Source: Achatina immaculata (lineage: Eukaryota; Mollusca; Gastropoda; Stylommatophora; Achatinidae). From it: 64,000 nucleotides of DNA. Location: the NCBI GenBank assembly GCA_009760885.1, contig CM019692.1, positions 45,693,430 to 45,757,429 of the forward strand, written 5' to 3'. The position numbers and the translations under genes are program-made. Each line of letters opens with the position of its first letter. The stretch's first letter is position 1. The notes beneath the pieces are model-generated. The model saw nothing but the letters and a program-made list of their open reading frames with translations, had not been told where the DNA came from and ran no database searches. Below, piece by piece: positions 11,163 through 22,110 of the stretch.

Positions 11163-11475
11163 ATGATTTTAATTACATCTTACATCCTTTCCGTGCCGCC
11201 ATGCTTTACATAGGGCTGGCAGTGTGCCTCGCAATGAGTCTCTGCTCTCGGCGAACTTCTCAATCTCAGCAAAGGATTTAATGCCAGCCATCTTAACCTC
11301 TCTTGTCAATGTTCTCTTTAGGGTCTCTTGAGGTCTGCCTTTTCTTTTTTCCAGATGTTTCCTGTCTGATGGCTTGTTTTGTGATTATCTGGTCGTTTCT
11401 TCTCATCACGTGGCCACATGCCCACCTTCTTTTCCTGTCACATGGTATTTCAAGTTTTCTAACCTTCTGAAACAA
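11163..11475 (-). mobile_element. LINE family 4, 3' end
   Basis: Minus-strand frame has RKLEIPCDRKRRWACGHVMR and QAIRQETSGKKKRQ, and further 3' the reading of 'gccggccctatgtaaagc'-type sequence. It corresponds to 33165-33425, 43432-43960 and 58255-58960 (AIKW-TTGR-KRGRPRETLKRTLLRE module). Frameshifted and dead. Confidence 0.75.
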
Positions 11476-11771
11476 AGAACAGATTTAATGCACTGATGAT
11501 AAACAGCTGTAATAGTGAACATGAATAGAAAACAATGTCACTAGAGAAGATGTTCAACTTACGTCTTATCCGACTTACGGCACAATCTTTGGAATGGAAC
11601 TCCATCATAAGTTATTGGCCACATGTGTACGCCATACGAGGATGGCGATGTTTAAAGTATCTGAAAATGACAAAAAGACGATTTTGAGGACAACGACGGA
11701 CGTGAAAGATTATTATCTTCAGAAATTATTTCACCATTAAGAATTTCTTTTCTTTTTCTTCACCTCCGCAG

Positions 11772-11896
11772 AAAAACGACGACGTATATCGAAGACGACA
11801 CGCAGAAGTGCTGAAAATAGTTCTGTGTTATTCCATTTGTTTCCACTTCCTTGTCACCCCCAGGGCAGTATCAACGTCCATAGTAACCTTCAACAG
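11772..11896 (+). CDS. rhodopsin-like GPCR, exon encoding ICL3-TM6
   Basis: Acceptor 'tttttcttcacctccgcag' precedes 11772 and donor CAG|GTGAGT follows 11896. The 125-bp exon is entered in phase 0 and left in phase 2, matching exons A and C exactly. It encodes KNDDVYRRRHAEVLKIVL, the basic end of intracellular loop 3, and then TM6 (CYSICFHFLVTPRAV). The usual class A CWxP switch of TM6 is not present; the corresponding stretch reads FHFLVTP, so the toggle Trp is replaced though the Pro is kept. A tandem array of about 95-bp units begins within about 20 bp of the donor. Confidence 0.8.
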
Positions 11897-11914
11897 GTGA
11901 GTATGCAGGTAACA

Positions 11915-12395
11915 CGTAGTTCTTTGCTCCTGGGAGGTCATACTTCAACAGAATAATGGATATTTAGCGTTACAGAAAGGAATGGAGAAAAAAAGTAAAA
12001 GATAAGAACATATAGTTCTTCGGCCCTGGTAGGTCATATTTCAACAGAAGAATGGATATAGCGTTAGAGAAAGGAATGGAGAAAAAAAAGTAAAAGATAA
12101 GAACATATAGTTCTTCGGCCCTGGTAGGCCATATTTCAACAGAAGAATGGATAATTAGCGTTAGAGAAAGGAATGGAGAAAAAAAGTAAAAGATAAGAAC
12201 ATATAGTTCTTCGGCCCTGGTAGGTCATATTTCAACAGAAGAATGGATATAGCGTTAGAGAAAGGAATGGAGAAAAAAAATAAAAGATAAGAACATATAG
12301 TTCTTCGGCCCTGGTAGGTCATATTTCAACAGAAGAATGGATATAGCGTTAGAGAAAGGAATGGAGAAAAAAAGTAAAAGATAAGAAGATATAGT
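11915..12395 (+). repeat. ~95-bp tandem repeat next to GPCR exon
   Basis: Five copies of about 95 bp starting 'agttcttcggccctggtagg' and including 'gagaaaggaatggagaaaaa'. Copies 2-5 are nearly identical and copy 1 is more divergent. Lies in the GPCR intron just after exon B. Confidence 0.9.
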
Positions 12396-12589
12396 TCACG
12401 AAATTAGGAGCCACTACACAAGCAGTATACGTTGAATCTCAGAGAAAACTATGAAAAGAAAAAGTAACACATACTTTTGAATCGCTTGACAGAAACAATA
12501 GGGAAATAACTGTATAATGACTGCAGGATCAAAACAGCATAAAGTGACCACGTGACCCTAATGACACTAGAGGACTACTAGACCCAAAT
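12396..12589. other. intronic, no feature
   Basis: Short stretch with no recognised element. Confidence 0.4.
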
Positions 12590-12975
12590 GACACCAGAAG
12601 ATTACTGGATCGAAATAACACTTATTCGGGGCAGAAGACACTGCCCAGTTTCGCAATGCCTGGGTCATGATTGGCGAGAACTGTAGCTGTCCAAGGTCTT
12701 GCTCCAACTCTCCGTTGGTTTCACGCCTACCATGGCTAACAGAGTTGGGGTAGCCGTAATCTCCATGGTGGTGGAGTCTGCTAAAGAAGTACTGCACGCC
12801 CTTTGCTTTTTAGCTCCATTCAAGGGCTGAAAAAAATAGCTGGCGTAACTGGCTCCAGAGTTCAACACGCTGCTGTGATCCATTACCTTCATGGCATCGG
12901 CTGCAAAGAACATTAATCTCCAAGTTCCAGACAGATAAAAGAATAATAAGAGCAAGAAGAAGAAGAATAGGCACA
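12590..12975 (+). mobile_element. SINE-C copy
   Basis: Reverse-complement match to 284-590 and 44290-44560: 'aggtcttgctccaactctcc', 'ggtggtggagtctgctaaag', 'atggcatcggctgcaaag', 'tctccaagttccaga', then an aagaagaagaa tail near 12950. Unlike the copy at 215-1125 it has no internal array. Confidence 0.7.
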
Positions 12976-13194
12976 AATATAACACTTATCGATTACTAGA
13001 TTAAGATAGACACCGACTAGGACAGATATATTGAAGAACAAAATATATCTACTGACACTTGCATGCTGTAAATGTCGTTTCCTTCACATTTATGAATAAC
13101 AACATTGTGAGGTAGAGAGACCGGCACTTATCCCTATCTCTTTACGTTTTCCAGACCTTGATATCATCCCCCATTTCTTGAGACCTGATCGACC
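12976..13194. other. intronic, no feature
   Basis: No recognised element. Confidence 0.4.
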
Positions 13195-13310
13195 CCAATA
13201 CTAGTCGCTCCGACTGAAGAAAAAAACATGCCTTAATGAGGAATCGAACCAGTGACTTTCTGATTGGCAAGCAAGTGCACTAATCATTGCAGCACCCACC
13301 GACCGATTGC
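13195..13310 (-). mobile_element. tRNA-like SINE head
   Basis: On the minus strand: 'ggtgctgcaatgattagtgc' (box A-like) then 'cactggttcgattcctc' (box B-like), spaced as in tRNA-derived SINEs. The head resembles SINE-A ('gttagtgcact'), but the body beyond 13195 is not clearly homologous. Confidence 0.55.
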
Positions 13311-13539
13311 TAGACGTAAATAATACTAATTAGTTATATGACAGAAATAGCAAACTAATAGCAGAAACAATTCCCTGGTCCCCTATAATAAATAAAATAA
13401 AGCTATTTTTGAAACATATTTCAGTCAAGTTATTTTTGAGACTGGAAATCTTTATCACAAGCCGGTGCTGCCTTAGGCATATAGAGGAAGACAAAGATAT
13501 ATGGGGCGGTTTACAAAATAATATAAAGAGGACTGGCCC

Positions 13540-13725
13540 ACTAGCAAGAAACAGAACAGGCGGGAGTACAAGTAACGAATCCGGTGACGTCTTTTCTCCA
13601 GGAGAAATTGCAGCATATTTGAAATAATATATAGGAACAATGCAATGGCCGTGAAAATCAACAGCAACCCAATATTTCGGCTAAAAATGCCTTTTTCGAG
13701 GACAAAAGAGATAACAGAACAGTAA
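13540..13725 (+). repeat. two short dispersed repeat fragments
   Basis: 13545-13625 matches 21985-22065 (common 'aatccggtgacgtcttt' and 'aggagaaatt'). 13655-13690 ('caatatttcggctaaaaatg') matches the foldback element arms at 49885-49920 and 50100-50140. Confidence 0.6.
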
Positions 13726-14229
13726 ATAATGTGTGTTTTTCATAACTGTTTCACTGTTCTTTTCTCCGGTTGCTAATACATCTCCCTTTCCTTCCTCTTT
13801 CTACTTATTTTTTTTTCTTTTGTTAGCAAAAAAAAAAAAAACCAAAAAACGACAAAACAAGGAATTTTTTAAAAAACTGACTATTGATCGCATACCTTCG
13901 ACTATTCTACTCCAATAGAATCAGTTTTACCGCAGCCATTATCACACTTTCTCTAAGTGCAGTTCTTGTACAAACAGTTATGGGCGGCACGTCTCCATCT
14001 GGCACGTGGACACAATATCAAAATAACTGAAACACTCCTTGACATCTATACAGAAAAAAAAAGAACCAAGCGAACGCCCAGACTGATGTTCAGCCACATC
14101 TTCATGTTAAACATACCAAGCATGAATAATACATTGTTAATCTGATGTCTACTTACAGGTAGTTCTATTCATCACATTAGATAATTATTTTCCTAATGAA
14201 AGATCTTGAAATGTCGATAAATAGAAGAA
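13726..14229. other. intronic, no feature
   Basis: AT-rich with a poly-A run near 13830; no recognised element. Confidence 0.4.
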
Positions 14230-14425
14230 TATAATGAATTCCTTTGACAGAAAAGAGAACAAAGAAAGAAGTACTAAATCAGCTGAAATTAGAAATAATG
14301 GAAAACTTTAGAGCCAGACAGTTCAAATATTTCGGTCATAAATAGAGGCAAAATACGTACAATAATGAAAAACCACACAAGTAGGAGAAGTTGAAGGAGA
14401 AAGAGCAAGGGGTACAATAAGCCTT
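14230..14425 (+). mobile_element. LINE family 2-like C-terminal fragment
   Basis: Frames show MENFRARQFKYFGH and a degraded GEVEGERARG, the end of an RT ORF similar to 29820-29870 (KTKYFGRI, RKRARGRQRC). Heavily mutated. Confidence 0.55.
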
Positions 14426-14429
14426 TTAA

Positions 14430-16012
14430 CTTTATAACACAAATCTACTGCTGAGAATTATTACGAGACGAACTAGACACAGAATAAAGATGAAAATAGG
14501 AAATGAGCAATTTGGATTTGTAGAAGGAAAAAGGAACACATAGCGTTATATTTGCACTGACAACTCCGATAGAGAGAACTTTAGAAGTATAAAATAATCT
14601 TATTTGTATGCTTCATTGACTAGAGAAAAGCATTTTATAAAGCAAACACTAAGAAGCCATGAAAAATGTTAGAGGATATAGATATTAAGAAGAAGAAGAC
14701 AATATACTGGAATCAAGAAGCGGTCATCAGGACAGACAAATATAAATCAATAAAGCAAAGCGTTAGACAAGTTTGGGTCTGTCCTCTCATCAGATTTATT
14801 CTCACTGTACGGTGAAAATATCATGCGACAAATAAAAAATAAACCGAGGATTCGAGTTGGAGGCTACACTGTGAATAATCTTCGACATGCAGATGATACA
14901 GTACAGTCAGTAAGTCGTTTGCATGTCCCTTGCGGAACTTTGCCTTCCTAACAGCTCCCCCGTAGGCCTCTCGGTTGTAAGCACGATGCCTTGCTGCTGA
15001 TGCATCCATTTGCAGATCATCAACGATGTCTTGCAGCCATCTTTGCCTTGGTCTTCCTTTCTTCCTTTTTCCTATTTTGTATCCTCCCAACATGGTCTTC
15101 TCTATATTCTCATGACGTTTAAAGTTTTCTCTGTTTAATCCTCTTTGGTATCCAACCTTCTTCAATATTAAGTTCTTGTAGTATGGATATATTTGTTCTT
15201 TTTTGTGCCCATGATATTTGAAGAACTCTTCCGTAGCACTTACATTCAGTGGCATGTATGTGTTACTCGCTGTTTTATAAAGTGTCCAGGTCTCACGGGC
15301 ATATGTTGATACAGTACAAAAAGTCGAAAACAGAAAGAGCCTGCAGAAAGTAATAGACATTACAGTGATGGAAAGTGAGAAGAAAGGACTCACCCCAAAT
15401 AACAAGAATGGTCATTCGCGAATGAAAAACCCACCTACATGCCAGTGCATACATTTATATATCAGGGCACTTGAGTAGCATCAGATGGGCAAAGCTCCTC
15501 TGAAATCAATAATAGAATGTGCCGAGCCAAAAGAATCTTTTCATCTTGTACAATACATCTCTGCCACTGAACATCAGAAAGAGAGTTCTAAAATGCTAAC
15601 AGGAGCCTATCCTACTCCATGGAAGTGAGTCACGAACTACCAACAGATCTTTGAAAAGATCACTAGAAGCAACACAGAAGGATTACAAGAATGTGAAGAA
15701 TATCACGGAAAGCTAAAACGACAAACGGGAAATGTCTGACAAAAGCAAAAGTAGAAGGGAACCCAATTAAATCCATAAGAAAATAATAGCCATCTTTTAC
15801 TGGACATATAAAAAGAGGAGGGAGGAGGCTTTAAAACATCATAACAACAGGAAAGATAAATGGGAAGAGAAGAAGGAGAAGACCAAGAGAAAAAAAATCA
15901 TGGACATTTTACTGCGATGGTGCAAATGAGCTGAAGGAAAATATCAAGGAACGAGATCTGTAGAAGCATGATTGTCGTATCTACTGGCATGACTCCTGAT
16001 GATGATGGCGGA
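14430..16012 (+). mobile_element. decayed LINE family 2 interrupted by a second LINE
   Basis: RT pieces in order: RTRHRIKMKIGNEQFGFVEG (14465), VCPLIRFILTVR (14780), RVGGYTVNNLRHADDTV (14850-14900; YADD changed to HADD). After the interruption come LQKVIDITVMESEKKGLT (15340) and C-terminal FTGHIKRGGR near 15800, and the copy closes with 'tgatgatgatgg'. Many stops and frameshifts. 14906-15306 is a later insertion of LINE family 3. Confidence 0.7.
14906..15306 (-). mobile_element. LINE family 3 (RTE-like) 3' fragment, nested
   Basis: Minus-strand frame reads ARETWTLYKTASNTYMPLN, FFKYHGHKKEQIYPYY, NIEKTMLGGYKIGKRKKG, RPRQRWLQDIVDDLQMDASA and KAKFRKGHAN. It is flanked by a 12-bp direct repeat TGATACAGTACA at 14894-14905 and 15307-15318, as expected of target-primed insertion. 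5' truncated. Confidence 0.85.
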
Positions 16013-16257
16013 CAGCCGTGGCCTCTGAAAGGAATTTTGTAAATCCCCCCCCCCACCCACATTTGCGCTGTTGATTAACTATTCTGTTTTTACCAGCCTC
16101 CCCCCCTTCTCTTTCGTGCTTTCTCAAAACTATAAGGCTGAACGTGTCAACCCAGCAACAACGACGATGTGGCAGCGTCTCGTTGAGTTTCCTTGGTTCT
16201 TTCCAACAGTTTCCAACAATTTCATGTCAAATTGCTTCTGTTCCCTTGAGTTCTTCG
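16013..16257. other. intronic, no feature
   Basis: No element recognised; a short poly-C/poly-A-rich stretch lies near 16045. Confidence 0.4.
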
Positions 16258-17165
16258 GATCTTCTGTCCAGGCTGTCTGTCTCTTTGTCACCGTCCTTAT
16301 CTTCTGTCCAGGCTGTCTGTCTCTCTGTCACCGTCCCTACCTTCTGTCCAGGCTGTCTGTCTCTTTGTCACCGTCCCTACCATCTGTCCAGGCTGTCTGT
16401 CTCTTTGTCACCGCCCCTATCTTCTGTCCAGGTTGTCTGTCTCTCTATCACCGTCCCTACCTTCTGTCCAGGCTGTCTGTCTCTTTGTCACAGTCCCTAT
16501 CTTCTGTCCAGGCTGTCTGTCTCTTTGTCACAGTCCCTATCTTCTGTCCAGGCTGTCTGTCTCTTTGTCACAGTCCCTATCTTCTGTCCAGGCTGTCTGT
16601 CTCTTTGTCACAGTCCCTACCTTCTGTCCAGGCTGTCTATCTCTTTGTCACAGTCCCTATCTTCTGTCCAGGCTGTCTGTCTCTTTGTCACAGTCCCTAT
16701 CTTCTGTCCAGGCTGTCTGTCTCTGTCACCGTCCCTATCTTCTTTCCAGGATGTCTGCTTCTTTATCACCATCCCTATCTTCTGTCCAGGCTGTCTGTCT
16801 TTCTGTCACCGTCTCTACCTTCTGTCCAGGCTGTCTGTCTCTCTGTCACCGTCCTTATCTTCTGTCCAGGCTGTCTGTCTCTTTGTCACTGTCCCTATCT
16901 TCTCTCCAGGCTGTCTCTCTGTCACCGTCTCTACCTTCTGTCCAGGCTGTCTCTTTATCACCGTCCCTATCTTCTGTCCAGGCTGTCTCTCTGTCACCGT
17001 CTCTACCTTCTATCCAGGCTGTCTCTTTATCACCGTCCCTATCTTCTATCCAGTCTGTCTGTCTCTTTGTCACCGTCCCTATCGTCTGTCCAGACTGTCT
17101 GTCTCTGTCACCGTCCCTACCTTCTGTCCAGGATGTCTGTCTCTGTCACCGTCCCTATCTTCTAA
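16258..17165 (+). repeat. 40-bp satellite-like array
   Basis: About 23 copies of a 40-bp unit beginning 'cttctgtccaggctgtctgt'. Most are full length; shorter 34-37-bp variants cluster toward the right. The unit is not a multiple of three but has no stop in any + frame, so all three frames give long Ser/Leu/Cys ORFs that are artefacts. Confidence 0.95.
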
Positions 17166-17303
17166 CCCTGCCTGACTGAACTGACTTCCCACTGACTGAC
17201 GTCAAAATCTCTATCTGAAATTGTTTACTTTCTTCACAGTCGCTACTTCGTTTTACTGTCTGAATGGTTTGTGCACAATTTATAATTCCCGCTAGAGGAA
17301 GTA

Positions 17304-18222
17304 CAAGGTGTGTCCGGTAAGTAATGAGATATTTTATTCAGCCAGTCATCAGCCCCGTGTGACGCATTCTCCGGGCCTGAAGGTTAGTGGGGGATGTTAG
17401 GTAAATGGTCGATATCTCATCATTTAGCTCTGAGCTTTTACAGAGTGCTGATCGCTTGCGAAGTGGACAGCTGTTTAAGCTTCGCGTAATGACGGTCTAA
17501 TTGCAGAGGAGTGTCGAGCAGCAATTCGCGATAAGTGCTGTGTTAAACTTGACAAATCCGCTACCGAGACGCTTGCTATGATATAGAATGCCTACGGGAA
17601 GGATGCTTTATCGAAAGCAAAAGTGTTTTGGTAGCACAAGACGTTCAACGAAAGAAGGGAGAGCGTCGAGGATGAACAATATGCAAATCGAAGATGAAAT
17701 CGAGCTCATTGTCCTTTTTTACTCTAAAGTGTTGTCCATAAGGAGTTCGTACCACCCAGACAAATGGTTCACGCAGAATTTTACATGGAAGTGCTTAAAC
17801 TGCTGCAGAACAGAGTCGGCGCGCGTCCGCCCGGAGATCGCCAACACCTGGGTTCATCACGACTACAATGCACGGAGCCTTGCGTCGCTGCTAGTGAGAG
17901 TTTCTGGCGAAACAAACCGTGGCAACGCTGTGCCAACTACCCTACAAGCCGGACTTGGCCCCGGCTGACTTCTTTTTGTTTCCCCGGCTCAAAACAAGCT
18001 TGAAAGGCCACCATTTTGTAACTTTTAATGACGTGCAAGCTGCCGTGATTAGTGCTTTGAAGGAGATCCCAGTTCAAGACTTCCAGGCGAGCTACGACTC
18101 GCTACAGAACCGTGGGTATTGATTCTCAAGGACTTTCTTTCGGGTAATTTTAAGTATACGTAAGTATATCTTGAAAAAATCGAATTTTATGGAATCACTT
18201 TCATTACTTACCGGATCACCGG
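17304..18222 (+). mobile_element. mariner-type transposon, internally deleted
   Basis: Terminal inverted repeats share TCCGGTAAGTAATGA (17312-17326, and its complement near 18201-18215), each end next to TA. The 919-bp body encodes pieces of a mariner-family transposase: NAYGKDALSKAKVFWWHKTF-like start near 17588, EFYMEVLKLLQNRV, RPEIANTWVHHDYNAR (second catalytic Asp region), PDLAPADFFLFPRLK and VQDFQASYDSLQNRGY. The part between the N-terminal region and EFYMEV, holding the first catalytic Asp, is absent, and frames shift. Non-autonomous. Confidence 0.85.
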
Positions 18223-18229
18223 TAGAAAA

Positions 18230-20375
18230 CCTTTTGTAACTCACTGAAAACGACGATAGACCCAGATACAGAAAACGATATTGTATTAATAATGCCCGAT
18301 TTTGATGCAAAGATTGGTACAGAAAGAGCAGAAGACAAAGGATATGTTTTGGGGAAATTTTGTATAGGACATTGAGGCAGGTGACAATCTAATGGCGTTT
18401 TGCATTGAAAATGAGCTAATTATCGCTAACAAACTCTTTTAACAACATCCAAGAAGACTGACTTTACAGATGGACATCACCTGATGGGAAAACCAAGAAT
18501 CAAATAGATTAGATTTTAGTGCAAAGAAGGTGGAAATCAAGTATAACATCAACAAAAACTTTACCAGGTGCTGATTGTGACACGGACCATGAGTTATTAA
18601 TAGCAGACATGAAGATAAATATAAAAAAGATAGTTAGGGGATCAAGACCACTCCGCTTTGATCTTACAAAAATACCAGAACAATACGGTATAGAAGTGAA
18701 GAACCGTTTCAAAATTCTGATGGCTGTACAGGAGAAGATGACAACAAATGAATTGGCTACGCATGCCAGAGATATCTTAATAACAGCAGCTAAGGATGTG
18801 ATTCAAATAAAGAAAACACAAAAGAATGAATGGATTACAGCAGGCACACTAGGACACAACAATGTAGATAAATGAAGATGAAATGGAAAGTGACAAATAA
18901 CAACAGGGAGGAATATAAATCTTTAAGAAAAGAAATAAGAAGAAACATAAGAAGAGACAAAAACAAAAAACAATACATACAGGATTTTGTGAAAGAATAG
19001 AGGACATCAGAAGTGTGGAAGAGATAGTGAAATATTTTTTTAAATGAAGACATTGACGAGAAATGTCACACCTAACTAAATGTAATTTGTAACGAGATGG
19101 GGAATACCTTGACAGAGACAGAGGAAATTCTAGAAATATGGGGGGAATATTACAGAGGAATGTGTGAAACAGCTGAATGTTAAGGCGAAAATCAACAGCC
19201 TAAATCATTATTGGAGGAGAAAGAACAGCAACCGACGATTGAAGAGGTTTTATGGGCAAAAAAGAGTCTGAAAAAAAGGTAAATCACAAGGATGTGATGA
19301 GATAACAGCTGAACTTATTAAGGCAGAAAGAAAGGAATGTGCAGCAGTCTATCATGCACTATGTAAAAAGATATGGCATTCAGGTATTTGGCCAAAAGAA
19401 TGGAAAAGAACTGTATTCGTACCAATGACAAAAAATAGCAACCTGAAATTATGCACAAACTACAAAACTGTTGCCCTGATTAGTCATGCCAGTAAAATTC
19501 TGTTAAAAATCATAATGGGTAGACTTCGTAAGAAAATAAAAGAAGAAATCAATATGGTCCAGGCTAGTTTTAAAGAAGGAACAGGAACAAAAAATCATAT
19601 TTTCAACATAATATTAATAACAAAGAAATACAGAGAATTTAATGTGAATCTGTATTTATCTTTTATAGACTAATCAAAGGCATTTGACTGTGTACAACAT
19701 CAGAGACTTTGAGAAATAATAGAAAAAATGGGATTTTCCAACACATCTGATACATTTAATATCACTGCTATATCTAGACCAACAGGCAGCAGTAAGAATA
19801 AATAGTGAAACAACTTGGTTTGATATAAAACTAGGGGTCAGTCACGGGTGCATATTGTCGCCTTACTTATTTAACTTGTATACTGAAAATATAATGAGGA
19901 ATGTTAGAGAACGAACGAACGAACATACTTTATCTTCAAAGGGTTAAGAATTGGGCAGCAGGCCCGTCTAGCATTCTCCCCTTCATCACACAGCTTTCAA
20001 TCAGTCACATGAAGATATAGACACAGAATATTATGATACCATAACTATTGGAAGTTATGAAATACCAGAGATTAGACATGCTGATGACACAGTATTAATG
20101 TCCACAACACAAAAAGGAATGGAAAAACTAATTGTGCCAGTCCGTAAGAACAGGAAGAGCAAAACCTTTATCTTAATGTGAAGAAAACTAAATTGATGAC
20201 AACTGAAAAAACATATAAGGCAGCTGAAATATATATCACTCAGGACAAATTGGAAGAAGTGGAGAGTTTTCAATATCTTGGATCACTACTAACTAATAAT
20301 GGAGATACACAAAGAATATTAAAAGGAAGACAATTACCACTCTTCAGAAAATAAAACAACTAAAGAAGCTGTGGA
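18230..20375 (+). mobile_element. RTE-like LINE family 3, endonuclease-RT remnant
   Basis: Longest LINE in the window. The endonuclease end is visible: MPDFDAKIGTERAEDKGYV, then WKSSITSTKTLPGADCDTDH (SDH-like catalytic region). A linker follows with PLRFDLTKIPEQYG and WITAGTL. RT comes next: CDEITAELIKAERKECAAVY, GIWPKEWKRTVFVP, NYKTVALISHASKILLK, LYLSFIDQSKAFD (motif A), GVSHGCILSPYLFNLYTENI (motif B) and IRHADDTVLMS (motif C with HADD). Stops interrupt every frame, and a short 3'-tail element is inserted near 19912-19985. The RT C-terminus is missing here; the element runs into a minus-strand copy at 20383. Confidence 0.85.
19912..19985 (-). mobile_element. short simple-tailed element E, nested in LINE
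   Basis: Reverse complement matches 54665-54745 and 54964-55040 in 'cagaatg', 'agacgggcctgc', 'gcccaattctt' and 'accctttgaa..ataaag'. This copy ends in (CGTT)n, seen on the + strand as gaacgaacgaac. It sits between RT motif B and motif C of the LINE. Confidence 0.75.
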
Positions 20376-20382
20376 GAGAAAC

Positions 20383-20812
20383 AGACATTCATTCATTTAT
20401 CTGCATGACCCTTGCGGAACTTTGCCCCCCTACAGCACTCTTGTAGGCCTCTTGGTTGTAAATAAGATGGCTTGCTGCTGATGTATCACTTTGCAGATCA
20501 TCAACGATGTCTTGCAGCCATCTTCGCTTTGGTCTTCCTCTCTTTCTTTTTCCCATTATGTACCCTTCCAAGACGGTCTTCTCTAGATTATTAAGACGTT
20601 TAATGTGTCCAAAATATTTAAGTATTCTCTTTTTAATCCTCTTTACTAGCCAGCCTTCTTCAATATTAAGCTCTTGTAGAATGGATATATTTGTTCTTTT
20701 TTGTGCCCATGATATCTGATGAACTCTTCTGTAGCATTTACATTCAAAAGCATTTATGTGTTTCTCAGCTGTTTTGTTAAGTGTCCAGGTCTCACAGGCA
20801 TATATTGCGACA
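20383..20812 (-). mobile_element. LINE family 3, 3' end, (AATG)n tail
   Basis: Minus strand reads CETWTLNKTAEKHINAFE-type sequence near 20800, then YGAQKRTNISILQELNIEEG-like, and GKRKRGRPKRRWLQDIVDDL down to FRKGHAD. The AATG-type tail appears as 'cattcattcattt' at 20388-20400. Forms an inverted pair with the copy at 20840-21545. Confidence 0.8.
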
Positions 20813-20839
20813 GATAATACTGGTTATAGTCACTATTCT

Positions 20840-21545
20840 ATGATGGTAGGCAGATGATATCAATGTAGGGACAATGGCTACGATCACTGACTAGTACAGT
20901 CACTGCCCAGAAGGAAAGCAATGGTAACTACCTTCTGGAAATGTACCAAGAAACAAAAAGTACTACTAATTGTGATGACGGACAAAATCCTGAAGATGTT
21001 TCTAAGGAAAACCCCTGCATGAAATTAAAAAGAGAAATAAGAGTAGGAACATGGAATGTGAGAAATGTGTATAAGGAAAAAAAAACAGAGAGAACTACAA
21101 AAATAAGATGTTTAAGGGCATGCATCTTTCCCATCTCAACTATGCCTGTGAGCCCTGGACACTTAACAAAACAGCTGATAAACACATAAATGCCTTTGAA
21201 TGTAAATGCTACAGAAGACTCCTTCAAATATCATGGACACAAAAAATAACAAATATATCCACACTACAAGAACTTAATATTGAAGAAGGCTGGCTAATAA
21301 CGAAGATTAAACAGAGATAACTTAAATGTTTTTGACATATTATACGTCATGATAATTTAGAGAAGACGGTCTTGGAAGGATACATGATGGGAAAAAGAAA
21401 GAGAAGACCAAGGCGAAGATGGTTGCAAGACATCGTCGATGATCTGCAAATGGACGCATCAGCAGCAGGGCATCTTGCTTACATCCGAGAGGCCTACAGG
21501 AGAGCTGTTAGGGGGGCAAAGTTCCAGACATGGGAATGACTGATG
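20840..21545 (+). mobile_element. LINE family 3 copy with internal deletion
   Basis: Begins with the N-terminus of the endonuclease ORF (METYQETK-like to REIRVGTWNVRNVYKEK, near 20941-21075) and then jumps to the RT C-terminus: NYACEPWTLNKTADKHINAF, CYRRLLQISWTQKI, NIEEGWLITK, RPRRRWLQDIVDDLQMDASA. Almost the whole endonuclease and RT are missing between, so this is a deletion derivative rather than a simple 5' truncation. Confidence 0.75.
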
Positions 21546-21689
21546 ACTCTCACTATTATACTACATCCAATATTATCAAACAGTATCTGAGCTGACATAC
21601 AAGCATACCTAATGCTGCAATACAATTCAGATATGAACAAAATACTATATTACTGTCTACAGTTTCTAGTTGTGATGTATTTTCATTTT

Positions 21690-21975
21690 TTGACTTTGTT
21701 AAATCTTTATAGAGAGCAAAATGAAAAAATGCACTACTTTCTGCAATTACATTGGTATAATTAGTGTTACTGTTAACTCTTTATAGAGCAAAGGGGGAAT
21801 ATGCACTACTTTCTGCACTTACATTGGTTAATTAGTGTTACTGTTAATTATTTATAGAGGAAAGGGGGAAAATGCACTATTTCTGCAATTACACTGGTAT
21901 AATTAGTGTTACTGTTAACTCTTTTTAGAGCAAATGGAAAAAAATGCACTACTTTCTGCAACACTACTCCGGCAA
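21690..21975 (+). repeat. ~72-bp tandem repeat, 4 copies
   Basis: Unit contains 'atagagcaaa', 'aatgcactactttctgcaat' and 'attagtgttactgtta'. The fourth copy runs into the dispersed fragment at 21985. Confidence 0.85.
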
Positions 21976-21984
21976 TCGACTGGC

Positions 21985-22110
21985 AGGAAACAAAACGGGC
22001 GGAAATTCAAGCAAGAAAATCCGGTGACGTCTTTCCTGTAGGAGAAATTTCAGCAATAATTAGAAACAGAAAATATGTGCCACTGCCCTACAATAGCTCG
22101 TAACTGTGGT
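21985..22110 (+). repeat. dispersed repeat shared with 13545-13625
   Basis: Shares 'gaaacaaaacgggcggaa'-type sequence, 'aatccggtgacgtcttt' and 'aggagaaattt' with 13545-13625. No coding signal or terminal repeats seen. Confidence 0.55.

Noticed and set aside
16071..17179. Overlapping open frames of 364, 343 and 248 codons
   Set aside because: All three frames are open because the 40-bp unit contains no stop; residues are only the translated repeat, with no start or splice support.
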